A stretch of 35,145 nucleotides of DNA, from positions 122,678 to 157,822 of the forward strand of contig NZ_LNCU01000042.1 in assembly GCF_001542415.1 (NCBI RefSeq). Direction: 5' to 3'. How positions within the stretch are numbered: the first letter of the stretch is position 1; every line of letters begins with the position of its first letter. The notes under the pieces are model-generated. The model saw only the letters and a program-made list of their open reading frames with translations, was not told where the DNA came from and ran no database searches. Position numbers and translations under genes: made by a program. Below are positions 18,725 to 26,107 of this stretch, in pieces. The stretch is from Bradyrhizobium macuxiense. Its GTDB lineage: Bacteria; Pseudomonadota; Alphaproteobacteria; Rhizobiales; Xanthobacteraceae.

Positions 18725-19012
18725 GCTTTCGTTCTGCTGCTTGGGAATGTGCTTGGTGAAAATCCGGATCGTCACGCCCTTGACCATGGGGCCGCTGTCG
18801 TAGAGGTCGGATGCGATCTTCTCGACGACGTCGCGCAGCGCCACGAACTGGGCCTGACGCGCCATGCTCGGCGTTCCCCGCGCGCCCGCCAACTCATCCA
18901 TTGCAGCATCACTGATCTGGCATTCGACCGGCTGGTCGCCGTCAAGCATGATGAATCCGAACGCCAACCGTTCGGGATCATATCCTCCGATACGGCCACG
19001 AGTGAGTGGCAT
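18722..19012 (-). CDS. DUF1488-like small protein
   Basis: A 96-residue cytoplasmic protein starting MPLTRGRIGGYDPERLAF. The pattern YDPERLAFGFIMLDGDQPVECQISDAAMDEL is what I expect for DUF1488 (the family of E. coli YrdB), but without a search this is tentative. No catalytic motif is seen. The start at 19012 is chosen because the extra 11 upstream residues look non-coding. Convergent with the NDUFAF6-like gene; the stop codon lies in the shared repeat. Confidence 0.75.
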   Translation of the reverse strand: MPLTRGRIGGYDPERLAFGFIMLDGDQPVECQISDAAMDELAGARGTPSMARQAQFVALRDVVEKIASDLYDSGPMVKGVTIRIFTKHIPKQQNES

Positions 19013-19091
19013 TAAACAAGTCCCTTGAGCGCGCCCCGCTTGCAAGAGTGGGGCTTCGGGACGCGTTTGTCGAGGGCTGCCGGTGATTGTT

Positions 19092-19196
19092 CTGGAGCGT
19101 TTTCGGGCGAAGCTGACGCGGCTTCGTGTGAAGAAAATGCGTGAAACAGAAATCCTGAGCTTCGGTTCTGACTCAATCAGAGCCGAAATGCGCTAG
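19092..19196. repeat. Palindromic repeat (GTTTTCGGGCGA family), full copy
   Basis: Full-length copy, 105 bases. The first half is CTGGAGCGTTTTCGGGCGAA ... GTGAAGAAAATGCGTG. The second half contains the hairpin TTCGGTTCTGA-CTCAA-TCAGAGCCGAA (one mismatch) and ends GCGCTAG. The final CTA is the complement of the TAG stop of the minus-strand kinase-like gene (19193-19195). Two imperfect hairpins in a row give a terminator-like structure for that gene. Confidence 0.8.
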
Positions 19197-20296
19197 CGGG
19201 AAAGCCGGTCCATTTCGGCCACCTCGAAATTGAAGCGGTCGCGCAGATTCTTCCGCTGTTCGAGGATGTCCCTGAGGAATTCCCTGTCAGCGTCGCTTTT
19301 CATCATCGGCTCGATCAGGTCGACCTGATTCATGGCGACGAGCTGCAGGATTTCGGTGCGCGGCTTGCCCGCTGCATCGCGCGGCAGTGCGTGCACGATC
19401 TGGATATGCTCGGGTGGCTTGATCCCCTTGGCCGCGGCGAGCTCGTTGCGCAGCGTCTTCTCCAGCGCCGACTGATCCGCCTCGACGAAGGCGTATAACC
19501 CGACGCCGACCCGACGATCGGCAAAGGCGACGATCGCGGTATCGCGCACCTCGGGATTCCTGCGGATCAGGTCGACCAGCACGGGAGCGTCGTTGACCAG
19601 CCGGCGGCCACCGCCTTCGCGGTCGGTGAAGTTGAAGATGCCGCGCGTGATCGCCTGATAGACCTTCTTGCCGGTCTTGAGCCAGATGCTGGCGACCGCG
19701 GATTTCTTGGCGAGCACCTTGCGCTCCATCGGCGTGAGGGCCTCCGGCGCGTAGCTGCGCTTGTGCTTCAGGAGATGGCGCAGATCCTCGTAGGCTGCGA
19801 TCCGGAACAGCCGGCTGCGGGTCTTGAAACAGGCGGCGAGCTGGAAGTCGGTGAGGTAGGCGCGGCCGTCGCGGCCGACCAGCCAGTTCTGTTCCTTGGC
19901 AAGATCGTTGTGGCAGATCCCGGCGCGGTGCAGCTTGCGCAGCGCGGCCTTGGCCGAGCGGAAATAAGCGACATCGCCGCGCGGTTTCGCCAGGTGCAGC
20001 GCGACCCCATCGATGAAACCGCGCACCAGCGCGCGCCGGCCGGCCCAGAGCAGCTTTGGGCCGACGTCGAGATCGCGCGCCAGCGTCAAGGCGCGGCGCT
20101 CGCGCGAAAACAGATGCAGCGCGAGGCCGAACGACCAGAACGGCACCTGGTCGAGCCGGCGCAGCACGCCCTCGACCTCGCCGCCATCGGCACGGAAGCG
20201 GCCGCGCTCAACCGTGGAGAAAACGTCGCGCTTGAGCAGGACGCCCTGGCTCCATCGCGCCGACAGGGTGGCAGCGTCGTCTTTCGGCAAGCTCAT
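19193..20296 (-). CDS. Kinase-like domain fused to an AMP-synthetase C-terminal domain
   Basis: A 367-residue two-domain protein. The N-terminal ~220 residues look like a small protein-kinase-fold domain of the LPS-kinase/RIO kind: GICHNDLAKEQNWL gives the catalytic H129-N-D131 with N137, and LTDFQLA gives the D150-F-Q metal motif. Residues about 240-330 resemble the C-terminal domain of acyl-CoA/acetyl-CoA synthetases: NPEVRDTAIVAFADRRVG, LYAFVEAD, then ALPRDAAGKPRTEILQLVA, where K311 matches the catalytic lysine of the A10 motif. A polar tail follows. No adenylation N-terminal domain is present. It starts 5 bases after trmFO and its ribosome-binding site (AGGAA) overlaps the trmFO stop. Substrate unknown. 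Confidence 0.85.
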   Translation of the reverse strand: MSLPKDDAATLSARWSQGVLLKRDVFSTVERGRFRADGGEVEGVLRRLDQVPFWSFGLALHLFSRERRALTLARDLDVGPKLLWAGRRALVRGFIDGVALHLAKPRGDVAYFRSAKAALRKLHRAGICHNDLAKEQNWLVGRDGRAYLTDFQLAACFKTRSRLFRIAAYEDLRHLLKHKRSYAPEALTPMERKVLAKKSAVASIWLKTGKKVYQAITRGIFNFTDREGGGRRLVNDAPVLVDLIRRNPEVRDTAIVAFADRRVGVGLYAFVEADQSALEKTLRNELAAAKGIKPPEHIQIVHALPRDAAGKPRTEILQLVAMNQVDLIEPMMKSDADREFLRDILEQRKNLRDRFNFEVAEMDRLSR

Positions 20297-20301
20297 GGTT
20301 C

Positions 20302-21735
20302 CTAGGCCGCGGCCGCAACGCGCAGATGGTCTGCGATCCAGTGATCGAGATCGGCGAGCGCCCGCGCGCTGATCGCCTGCTTCTTGGCGACGGTTTTCTC
20401 GTTGCCACGCAGCCGCGAGCCGTCGGGCTTCTTCGTCGGCGGATTGGCGAGCGGCGGAAACAGGCCGAAATTGATGTTCATCGGCTGGAACGAGCGGGGG
20501 CCGGTTTCGATCGTCTCGATATGGCCGCCGGTGATGTGGCCGAGCAGTGCGCCAAGCGCCGTGGTGGCGGGCGGCGGCGTCAGCGACAGGCCGCGCGTCT
20601 CGGCCGCGGCGCAGAGCCCTGCGATCAATCCGACGCTCGCGGATTCGACGTACCCTTCGCAGCCCGTCATCTGTCCCGCGAAGCGCAGCCGCGGTTGCGC
20701 GCGCAGGCGCAATTGCGCATCGAGCAGCTTCGGCGAGTTCAGGAAGGTATTACGATGCAAGCCGCCGAGCCGCGCGAATTCCGCCTTCTCCAGGCCTGGA
20801 ATGGTGCGGAACACACGTTGCTGGGCGCCATGCTTCAGCTTGGTCTGGAAGCCGACGATGTTGTAGAGCGTGCCGAGTTTGTTGTCCTGCCGCAGCTGGA
20901 CGATCGCATACGGCTTCACGGTCGGATTGTGCGGATTGGTCAGTCCGACCGGCTTCATCGGCCCATGACGCAGCGTTTCGTGACCGCGCTCGGCCATCAC
21001 CTCGACGGGCAGACAGCCATCGAAATAGGGCGTGTTGGTCTCCCAATCCTTGAAGTCGACCTTCTCGCCCTCGAGCAGCGCCGTGACGAAGGCGTCATAC
21101 TGCTCTTTTGCCATCGGACAGTTGATGTAGTCGGCGCCGGTGCCGCCGGGACCGACCTTGTCGTAGCGCGACTGGAACCACGCGATCGACATGTCGATCG
21201 AATCCTTGTGCACGATCGGCGCGATCGCGTCGAAGAACGCCAGCGCGCTCTCATCGGTCAGCTGCCGGATTGCGTCTGCGAGCGGTGCCGAGGTGAGGGG
21301 GCCGGTCGCGACAATCACATTAGTCCAGTCGGCGGGCGGCAGACCGGCCACTTCCTCGCGGCTGATCTCGATCAGCGGATGATCGTTCAGCGCCTTGGTG
21401 ACGGCGGCGGAGAAGCCGTCGCGATCGACCGCCAGCGCGCCGCCGGCGGGCACCTGGTTGGCATCGGCCGCGCGCATGATGAGCGAGCTCAGGCGCCGCA
21501 TCTCGGCGTGCAGCAGCCCGACCGCGTTGTTGGCGGCGTCGTCGGAGCGAAAGGAGTTCGAGCAGACCAGTTCGGCGCAGCCTTCGGTCCGGTGAGCCTC
21601 GGTCATCCGGAGCGGGCGCATCTCGTGCAGAACGACGCGGACGCCGGAATTGGCGACCTGCCAGGCGGCTTCCGAGCCGGCGAGCCCCGCGCCCACGATG
21701 TGCACGGGTTGGGAAGAAGAGTGATGCAGTGTCAT
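20302..21735 (-). CDS. trmFO: Methylenetetrahydrofolate-tRNA-(uracil-54) methyltransferase TrmFO
   Basis: Folate- and FAD-dependent enzyme that makes ribothymidine at position 54 of tRNA. It has 477 residues. The N-terminal FAD-binding motif is [15 protein letters not shown] (GAGLAG at 15-20), followed by LHEMRP and the catalytic-region cysteine in [13 protein letters not shown] (C58). The second catalytic cysteine lies in [15 protein letters not shown]. Later [12 protein letters not shown] and the C-terminal FGLFPPL complete the family pattern. It heads a two-gene unit with the kinase-like fusion. The absence of a strong ribosome-binding site leaves the start slightly open. Confidence 0.96.
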   Translation of the reverse strand: MTLHHSSSQPVHIVGAGLAGSEAAWQVANSGVRVVLHEMRPLRMTEAHRTEGCAELVCSNSFRSDDAANNAVGLLHAEMRRLSSLIMRAADANQVPAGGALAVDRDGFSAAVTKALNDHPLIEISREEVAGLPPADWTNVIVATGPLTSAPLADAIRQLTDESALAFFDAIAPIVHKDSIDMSIAWFQSRYDKVGPGGTGADYINCPMAKEQYDAFVTALLEGEKVDFKDWETNTPYFDGCLPVEVMAERGHETLRHGPMKPVGLTNPHNPTVKPYAIVQLRQDNKLGTLYNIVGFQTKLKHGAQQRVFRTIPGLEKAEFARLGGLHRNTFLNSPKLLDAQLRLRAQPRLRFAGQMTGCEGYVESASVGLIAGLCAAAETRGLSLTPPPATTALGALLGHITGGHIETIETGPRSFQPMNINFGLFPPLANPPTKKPDGSRLRGNEKTVAKKQAISARALADLDHWIADHLRVAAAA

Positions 21736-21783
21736 CGCGCAGCGTTAGCGCGTTTTGATCCCGTGTGCATCTGAAACCGAGCC

Positions 21784-21820
21784 AAAAACGATAACGCCCG
21801 CTGCAGGAGCGGGCGTTATC
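21784..21820 (-). terminator. Rho-independent terminator of the DUF1127 gene
   Basis: On the minus strand a perfect 13-bp stem (GATAACGCCCGCT / AGCGGGCGTTATC, loop of five bases) is followed by a T-rich run (complement of AAAAA at 21784-21788). It lies 25 bases past the DUF1127 stop and upstream of trmFO, so it insulates the two. Confidence 0.92.
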
Positions 21821-21845
21821 CGTTCATCAAATAGTTGACGAGCGA

Positions 21846-21998
21846 TCAGCTGTTGTAGGTGCCGGCGGCAACGCGCGGAATGTCCGAGCGATCAAGACCG
21901 ATATCAGCCAGTTCGCGATCGCTGAGTTGGGACAGTTCGCTGACATTGCGCTGATAATCCCGGAAAGCCTGGATCATGCGGATGAGCGAGAGCAGCAT
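21846..21998 (-). CDS. DUF1127 small protein
   Basis: A 50-residue protein read from the complement: it starts MLLSLIRMIQAFRDYQRN, continues with the hallmark LSQLSDRELADIGLDRSDI and ends RVAAGTYNS. This is the DUF1127 domain (YjiS-like), Arg-rich and widespread in alphaproteobacteria. Some members bind RNA or affect phosphate and carbon metabolism. TAGGAG lies seven bases before the start. A strong terminator follows, so it is a monocistronic unit. Small size, strong translation signals and its own terminator suggest high expression. Confidence 0.92.
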   Translation of the reverse strand: MLLSLIRMIQAFRDYQRNVSELSQLSDRELADIGLDRSDIPRVAAGTYNS

Positions 21999-22856
21999 TT
22001 GTAGTCTCCTAGTAGTTCAGATTCAGCTTTTCAAAGCCTCATCGTTGAAATGAATATAGATGAGATTTTGCAGTGCAGTAGTTCCGATGTTGCGATGCAG
22101 CTAAGCTCAAAATGCATAGCGGAGGTAAGTTTCAATTAACCGTTCCGGGCCTGCGGCGTGCAGCGGCTCGTGGGAGTTCCGCCCGATATGGAATTTCGAA
22201 TGGAATGTATTATAGTTCAATAGGTTGACGTATTCCCGGTAAACCTACCACAACATCGAAAGGTGGTAATTAAAGACCATAAAATCAATGCCGAGAGCGG
22301 CTGCGACCGTGGGCATCTCCAACTGGGTTCCATGCGTGATTCGCATAAGAAGCTTATGTCATTATATGAATGTATATTCATTTTCTGGCACCCAGAGCCC
22401 GAATGACGAGGCGGCAACCGGATGCACTAACCGTTGCCGGGCTTCTGCTTCGGTTGTCGCCGTCCTGCTGTTGACGGCGGTCGGAGGGGCACTGTGAGCA
22501 TTCGCCGGTTCGCCGAGGAGCGGTACACCAGCCAGCAGCGATTGCCGTGAGCGGCAAGCGTTGTGGAGCGTGGAGCCGAGGTGACTGATCGCCTTGGTCG
22601 CGTTGCCGGGTATCGCAAACTGCGGACCCATCCCGCTGCTTGATCGAGGCGACGTCACAGAAAAGGTAGTCGCGACGCGATTTCTTTCCGGCTTGTAATG
22701 AAATTGTTATTCAACGCATGCGCGAGTTGCACGCAGCGTCGATCACATTCATATCGCGCGAAGTTCATTCTGAACGCTGCCGGGAACAGCGAATAATCGT
22801 TCCGCAGATTCAGCAATCACGCTGGTATCTGTCTACGAACAAGATGGATAATTCCC
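21999..22856. other. 858-base stretch without a supported gene
   Basis: The left part (22000-22300) is AT-rich and must hold the DUF1127 promoter. A small hairpin TACCAC...GTGGTA lies near 22246-22268. The middle (22300-22660) is more GC-rich with short open frames that lack ribosome-binding sites and recognisable products. The right part (22680-22856) should hold the promoter of the small secreted protein. An unrecognised small RNA or decayed gene is possible. Confidence 0.5.
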
Positions 22857-23120
22857 ATGATCAAAACATTGATCGGCGCAGCCGCAATGGCTGTCGTTGC
22901 TTACGCTGTCGTTCCTGCTCATGCCGCCAGAATGGACGTCGGTTGCAGCGGCCCGAACCTGACCAAGACTGAATCCGCAGTCGAAGCTATGGCCGATAAC
23001 GAGGTCAAGTTTATGGCGGAGAAGGAAATCTCGCTGGCCCAGGACGCGATGCTGAACGGCAAGATGGGCGCTTGCGGCGCGCACCTCGCGAAGGCTGCGC
23101 ACGCCAGCATGGCGAAGTAA
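22857..23120 (+). CDS. Small secreted protein with two cysteines
   Basis: An 87-residue product with a clear Sec signal peptide: MIKTLIGAAAMAVVAYAVVPAHA, cleavage after AHA. The mature part is about 64 residues, mostly predicted helical, and carries two cysteines (DVGCSG and MGACGAH) that could form a disulphide in the periplasm. I do not recognise a named family. The Met/Ala/Lys-rich helices (VEAMADNEVKFMAEKEIS, AHLAKAAHASMAK) look like a small helical bundle. Isolated transcription unit with its own terminator. Confidence 0.8.
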   Translation: MIKTLIGAAAMAVVAYAVVPAHAARMDVGCSGPNLTKTESAVEAMADNEVKFMAEKEISLAQDAMLNGKMGACGAHLAKAAHASMAK

Positions 23121-23138
23121 GCGTTTGTTGATTGTGAT

Positions 23139-23170
23139 AAGGGCCGGTTGCCTGGGGCAGCCGGCCCTTT
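23139..23170 (+). terminator. Probable terminator after the small secreted protein
   Basis: Stem AAGGGCCGGTTGCC / GGCAGCCGGCCCTTT with a TGG loop and one imperfect pair, 18 bases past the stop. The T-run is short (TTTGATAT). Confidence 0.7.
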
Positions 23171-23177
23171 GATATGT

Positions 23178-23284
23178 CTGAGACCGTTTCGGGCGAAGTG
23201 GACGCGGGTTCGCGTGAAGAAAACGCGTCAAAACAAGACGCCGGAATTTCGGTTCTGATTCGATCAGAACTGAAGTTGCTTTAG
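23178..23284. repeat. Palindromic repeat (GTTTTCGGGCGA family), third copy
   Basis: A 107-base copy: CTGAGACCGTTTCGGGCGAA, then TTCGCGTGAAGAAAACGCGT, then the hairpin TTCGGTTCTGAT-TCG-ATCAGAACTGAA, ending GCTTTAG. The terminal TTA is the complement of the TAA stop of the transglycosylase gene (23281-23283). Confidence 0.8.
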
Positions 23285-24120
23285 GGAGCGTGGGCGAGCT
23301 GGGTGGCGAAATAACCGATGGTCTTGGCGTAGACCTCGCTCTTGTTCCACTGCTGGATCACCGCAAAGTTCTCGCTGCCGGGCTCCCAGTCCTTGCCCTT
23401 CTTCCAGCCATAGCTCTTCAGGAAGTTTGCCGTCGACGCCAGGACGTCAGGCACGTTGTGCAGCAGGTCGCGCTTGCCGTTGCCGTCGAAGTCCACCGCG
23501 AACTTGATGTAGGACGAGGGCATAAACTGGGTCTGGCCGATCTCGCCGGCCCAGGCGCCACGCATCTCCTGCGGCTGAAGGTCGCCGCGCTCGATGATGC
23601 GCAACGCATCCATCATCTCGGCTTTGAACATGTCGGAGCGGCGGCAGTCATAGGCGAGGGTCGCCAGCGACCGCATGGTCGGAAACTTGCCGGTGTTGAC
23701 GCCGAAATCGGTCTCCAGCCCCCAGATCGCGACCAGGATCTCACCCGGCACGCCGTAGGCCTCCTCGATCCGCGACAGCACCGAGCCGTATTGCTTCATC
23801 ATGTTGGAGCCGCGGGTCATCCGCGGCGGCACCATGCGGCCCGAGAACTGCTCGAAGGTCTGGCTGAATACCTGCTGCGAGTGGTCGCGCGCCAGGATGG
23901 CCTTGTCGAGGGTGACGCCGTTCAGCCCGGCCTGGATCGCGTTTTGCGAAATGCCCTTGGCGGCGGCTTCCTTCTTGAAATCGTCAAGCCAGGCATCGAA
24001 CGAGCCAGTGCCGCAGGGGGCGGCGAGCGCCGACGCTGTCGATGTCAAAAGCCACGCGCCAATGGCAAGCGTGCGAAGAGAGCCAATGGCAAGCGTGCGA
24101 AGAGAAATGCGAGAGGTCAT
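23281..24120 (-). CDS. Lytic murein transglycosylase, MltB family
   Basis: Cuts glycan strands of peptidoglycan to give 1,6-anhydromuramyl ends. It has 279 residues from the ATG at 24120. The signal peptide ends near SALAAPCG; the Cys might be lipidated but the lipobox is poor. The catalytic Glu is E136 in AIWGLETDFG; further family segments are FPTMRSLATLAYDCRRS, WAGEIGQTQFMPSSY and FAVDFDGNGKRDL. The N-terminus carries an exact duplication (SLRTLAIG twice) from a 24-bp tandem repeat at 24058-24105. There is no peptidoglycan-binding domain after the catalytic domain, so it is a short MltB. The stop lies inside a repeat. Confidence 0.93.
   Translation of the reverse strand: MTSRISLRTLAIGSLRTLAIGAWLLTSTASALAAPCGTGSFDAWLDDFKKEAAAKGISQNAIQAGLNGVTLDKAILARDHSQQVFSQTFEQFSGRMVPPRMTRGSNMMKQYGSVLSRIEEAYGVPGEILVAIWGLETDFGVNTGKFPTMRSLATLAYDCRRSDMFKAEMMDALRIIERGDLQPQEMRGAWAGEIGQTQFMPSSYIKFAVDFDGNGKRDLLHNVPDVLASTANFLKSYGWKKGKDWEPGSENFAVIQQWNKSEVYAKTIGYFATQLAHAP
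24058..24105 (-). repeat. Perfect 24-bp tandem duplication in a signal peptide
   Basis: Unit GCCAATGGCAAGCGTGCGAA plus GAGA occurs twice without a mismatch (24058-24081, 24082-24105). It encodes SLRTLAIG twice in the n/h region of the transglycosylase signal peptide. Copy-number change keeps the frame (8 codons per unit). Confidence 0.95.
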
Positions 24121-24301
24121 ATGGCCGTACACTCCGGAGGCGACGATCTCATCGACATCGGTCGCGCAACCCGGCGCGTATGTTCTCGGCAACAGCGGCC
24201 AAAACAAGGCTGGTGATCAACCCGTCGACGTCGGATTGTGCTGCAACTACTGCATCAGCATCAAGTCCTGTTGATGACCGGATCGCGCTGTGTGCACGGC
24301 A

Positions 24302-24330
24302 AACCGCCGGCCGAACTTGGGCCGGCGGTT
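24302..24330. terminator. Strong hairpin between the transglycosylase and DUF2189 genes
   Basis: A perfect 11-bp inverted repeat AACCGCCGGCC-GAACTTG-GGCCGGCGGTT. It lies 40 bases past the DUF2189 stop on the minus strand. There is no clear T-run, so it may be a weak terminator or an RNA-stabilising hairpin. Confidence 0.55.
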
Positions 24331-24369
24331 GGTCGTGCATTCGGGATCGTGCACGATCGTGGTTAACAC

Positions 24370-25281
24370 TCAGCCGCGATCGCCCCGCCGCCACGGGAAC
24401 AGGTTGGCGGGAAAATCGGCGGCAGGCTTGCGCGCGCGCGGCTCGGGAATGACCGGGTGCGCGTTCGGATCCTTGACGATGACCTCCCGATAGAGATGCC
24501 AGGTGGCGTGGCCCAGGAGCGGGATCACGATCGCGAGGCCGAGGAAGAACGGGATCGTCCCCAGCACCAACAACGCCGCGACGATGAGGCCCCAGGCCGC
24601 CATCGGCACCGGGTTCTTTGCGACCGCGCGCATCGACGTCACCATCGCTTCGCCAGCGGTCGCCTGACGGTCGAGCATCATCGGGAATGCGATCACGCTG
24701 ATGCAGAGCGCGACGAGCGCGAACAGGAAGCCAACGCCGCAGCCCACCACGATCAGCCACCAGCCTTGCGGTGTGGTCAGGACGCGCCCCGCGAAATCGG
24801 GAACGTCAGCGGCGATCGCGTAGCCGAAGGCGGCCGTGTAGATCGCCTGCGCGGTCGCGATCCAGGTCACGAACAGCGCGAACAGCAGCGTGCCGACTCC
24901 GAGCATCGCACCGAACGACGGCGAGCGGAACACCTGCAGGGCGTTCCATGCGGAAGCCTCTTCGCCGTTCTCGCGGCGGCGGCTCATCTCGTAGAGGCCG
25001 ATTGCGGCAAACGGGCCGAGCAGGGCAAAGCCCGCGGCCAACGGAAACAGCAGGGGCAGCACGGCATAGCCGTGCACCGTGCGCGCGAGCACGAGGCCGA
25101 GCACGGGATAGATCAGGCACAGGATGATGGCGTGGCTTGGCACCGCCTTGAAGTCTTCCCAGCCGAGACGCAGCGCTTGATGCAAATCGGACAGGCCGAT
25201 GGTGCGGATAACCGGCGCAGATGCGGTGCCTTTTCCGCCCTGCGTCATCGATCTGACATTGCCTTGGTATGGAGTGGCCAT
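24370..25281 (-). CDS. DUF2189 integral membrane protein
   Basis: A 303-residue inner-membrane protein with about six hydrophobic segments (for instance AIILCLIYPVLGLVLA, LLFPLAAGFALLGPFAAIGL, ALFVTWIATAQAIY, LIVVGCGVGFLFALVALCIS, LIVAALLVLGTIPFFLGLAI). The motif GPFAAIGLYEMSRRRE and HATWHLYREVI fit DUF2189, a family of unknown function. The start at 25281 is backed by GGGAG eight bases upstream. It is divergent from the DUF3597 gene. No partner gene suggests a role. Confidence 0.88.
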   Translation of the reverse strand: MATPYQGNVRSMTQGGKGTASAPVIRTIGLSDLHQALRLGWEDFKAVPSHAIILCLIYPVLGLVLARTVHGYAVLPLLFPLAAGFALLGPFAAIGLYEMSRRRENGEEASAWNALQVFRSPSFGAMLGVGTLLFALFVTWIATAQAIYTAAFGYAIAADVPDFAGRVLTTPQGWWLIVVGCGVGFLFALVALCISVIAFPMMLDRQATAGEAMVTSMRAVAKNPVPMAAWGLIVAALLVLGTIPFFLGLAIVIPLLGHATWHLYREVIVKDPNAHPVIPEPRARKPAADFPANLFPWRRGDRG

Positions 25282-25580
25282 GGTCGTTGTCTCCCTCTGG
25301 ACGACCGCATTCTGCACCCGACGCACGGGCACAGACGAGCCGTCTCTCGAAGCGATCACGAGCGGGCCAGACGCGAAAGACAGAGCAGGGAACTGGCCAT
25401 GTCGCGAACTGTGTTACTAACGTACTCCCAAATCTGATCGAAAGCACGCACTCACTCACGCTTAAGTGAATGTCGCATTGGCAAGCTATTGAGGGGGCGG
25501 TACACTTGATGTGCGACCGCGGCAGGACGTCCCAGCGCCGTCCGGCCTTCACACCATCTCAAGTCCTGTGGGAGCGAACG
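25282..25580. other. Divergent intergenic region, DUF2189 / DUF3597
   Basis: About 300 bases holding the start regions of two divergent genes. A near-palindrome TCACGCTTAAGTGA lies around 25455-25468. No clear sigma-factor motif was found. Confidence 0.45.
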
Positions 25581-26000
25581 ATGAGCATTTTCGGAAAAAT
25601 CATGAGCGCGATCTTCGGCGGCAGCGCGAACGCCACGCCTCCTGGCGGAGCGGCCACAAGCACGGCTCCCGCGGGTGGATCGTCCTCCGCCAGCGCATCG
25701 TCCTCTGCTCCGGCTGCCGCGCCTGGTGCGGCGCCCGCGCAGACGGTTGACGTGGCGCCCATCCTCGACGCTGCGGTCGCCGCGAAGAAGGAGAAGCTCG
25801 AGTGGCGGACTTCGATCGTCGACCTGATGAAGGCGCTCGACATCGATTCCAGCCTCGGCGCGCGCAAGGAGCTCGCCAAGGAGCTTGGCTACACCGGCGA
25901 CACCAACGACTCCGCCAGCATGAACATCTGGCTGCACAAGCAGGTGATGGCGAAGCTCGCCGCCAATGGCGGCAAGCTGCCGCCGGACATCAAACACTGA
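25581..26000 (+). CDS. DUF3597 domain protein
   Basis: A 139-residue protein: a short start (MSIFGKIMSAIFGG), an Ala/Pro/Ser-rich linker (about residues 15-52), then the conserved domain (about 55-137) with VDVAPILDAAV, LEWRTSIVDLMKALDID and ARKELAKELGYTGDTND ending NGGKLPPDIKH. I recognise this as DUF3597, whose structure resembles LysM-like or helical small domains but whose role is unknown. The ATG at 25581 is chosen because the upstream in-frame region does not match the family. A strong terminator follows directly. Confidence 0.88.
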   Translation: MSIFGKIMSAIFGGSANATPPGGAATSTAPAGGSSSASASSSAPAAAPGAAPAQTVDVAPILDAAVAAKKEKLEWRTSIVDLMKALDIDSSLGARKELAKELGYTGDTNDSASMNIWLHKQVMAKLAANGGKLPPDIKH

Positions 26001-26028
26001 CGGCATGGCCGCAGACACCACCAGGGCA

Positions 26029-26056
26029 GGGCCCGCGCCAGCGCGGGCCCTTTTTT
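26029..26056 (+). terminator. Rho-independent terminator after DUF3597
   Basis: A perfect GC-rich stem GGGCCCGCGC / GCGCGGGCCC followed by TTTTTT, 28 bases past the stop. Confidence 0.95.
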
Positions 26057-26107
26057 ATGGATCGGCGAGCATCTATAGATCGGCAAATAACAACAAGGAG
26101 AACGCCC

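Noticed and set aside
20326..21774. Long plus-strand open frame opposite trmFO
   Set aside because: trmFO has all family motifs on the minus strand; the opposite frame has none.
22288..22497. Possible 69-residue plus-strand protein
   Set aside because: No ribosome-binding site, no recognisable sequence, and composition unlike neighbouring genes.
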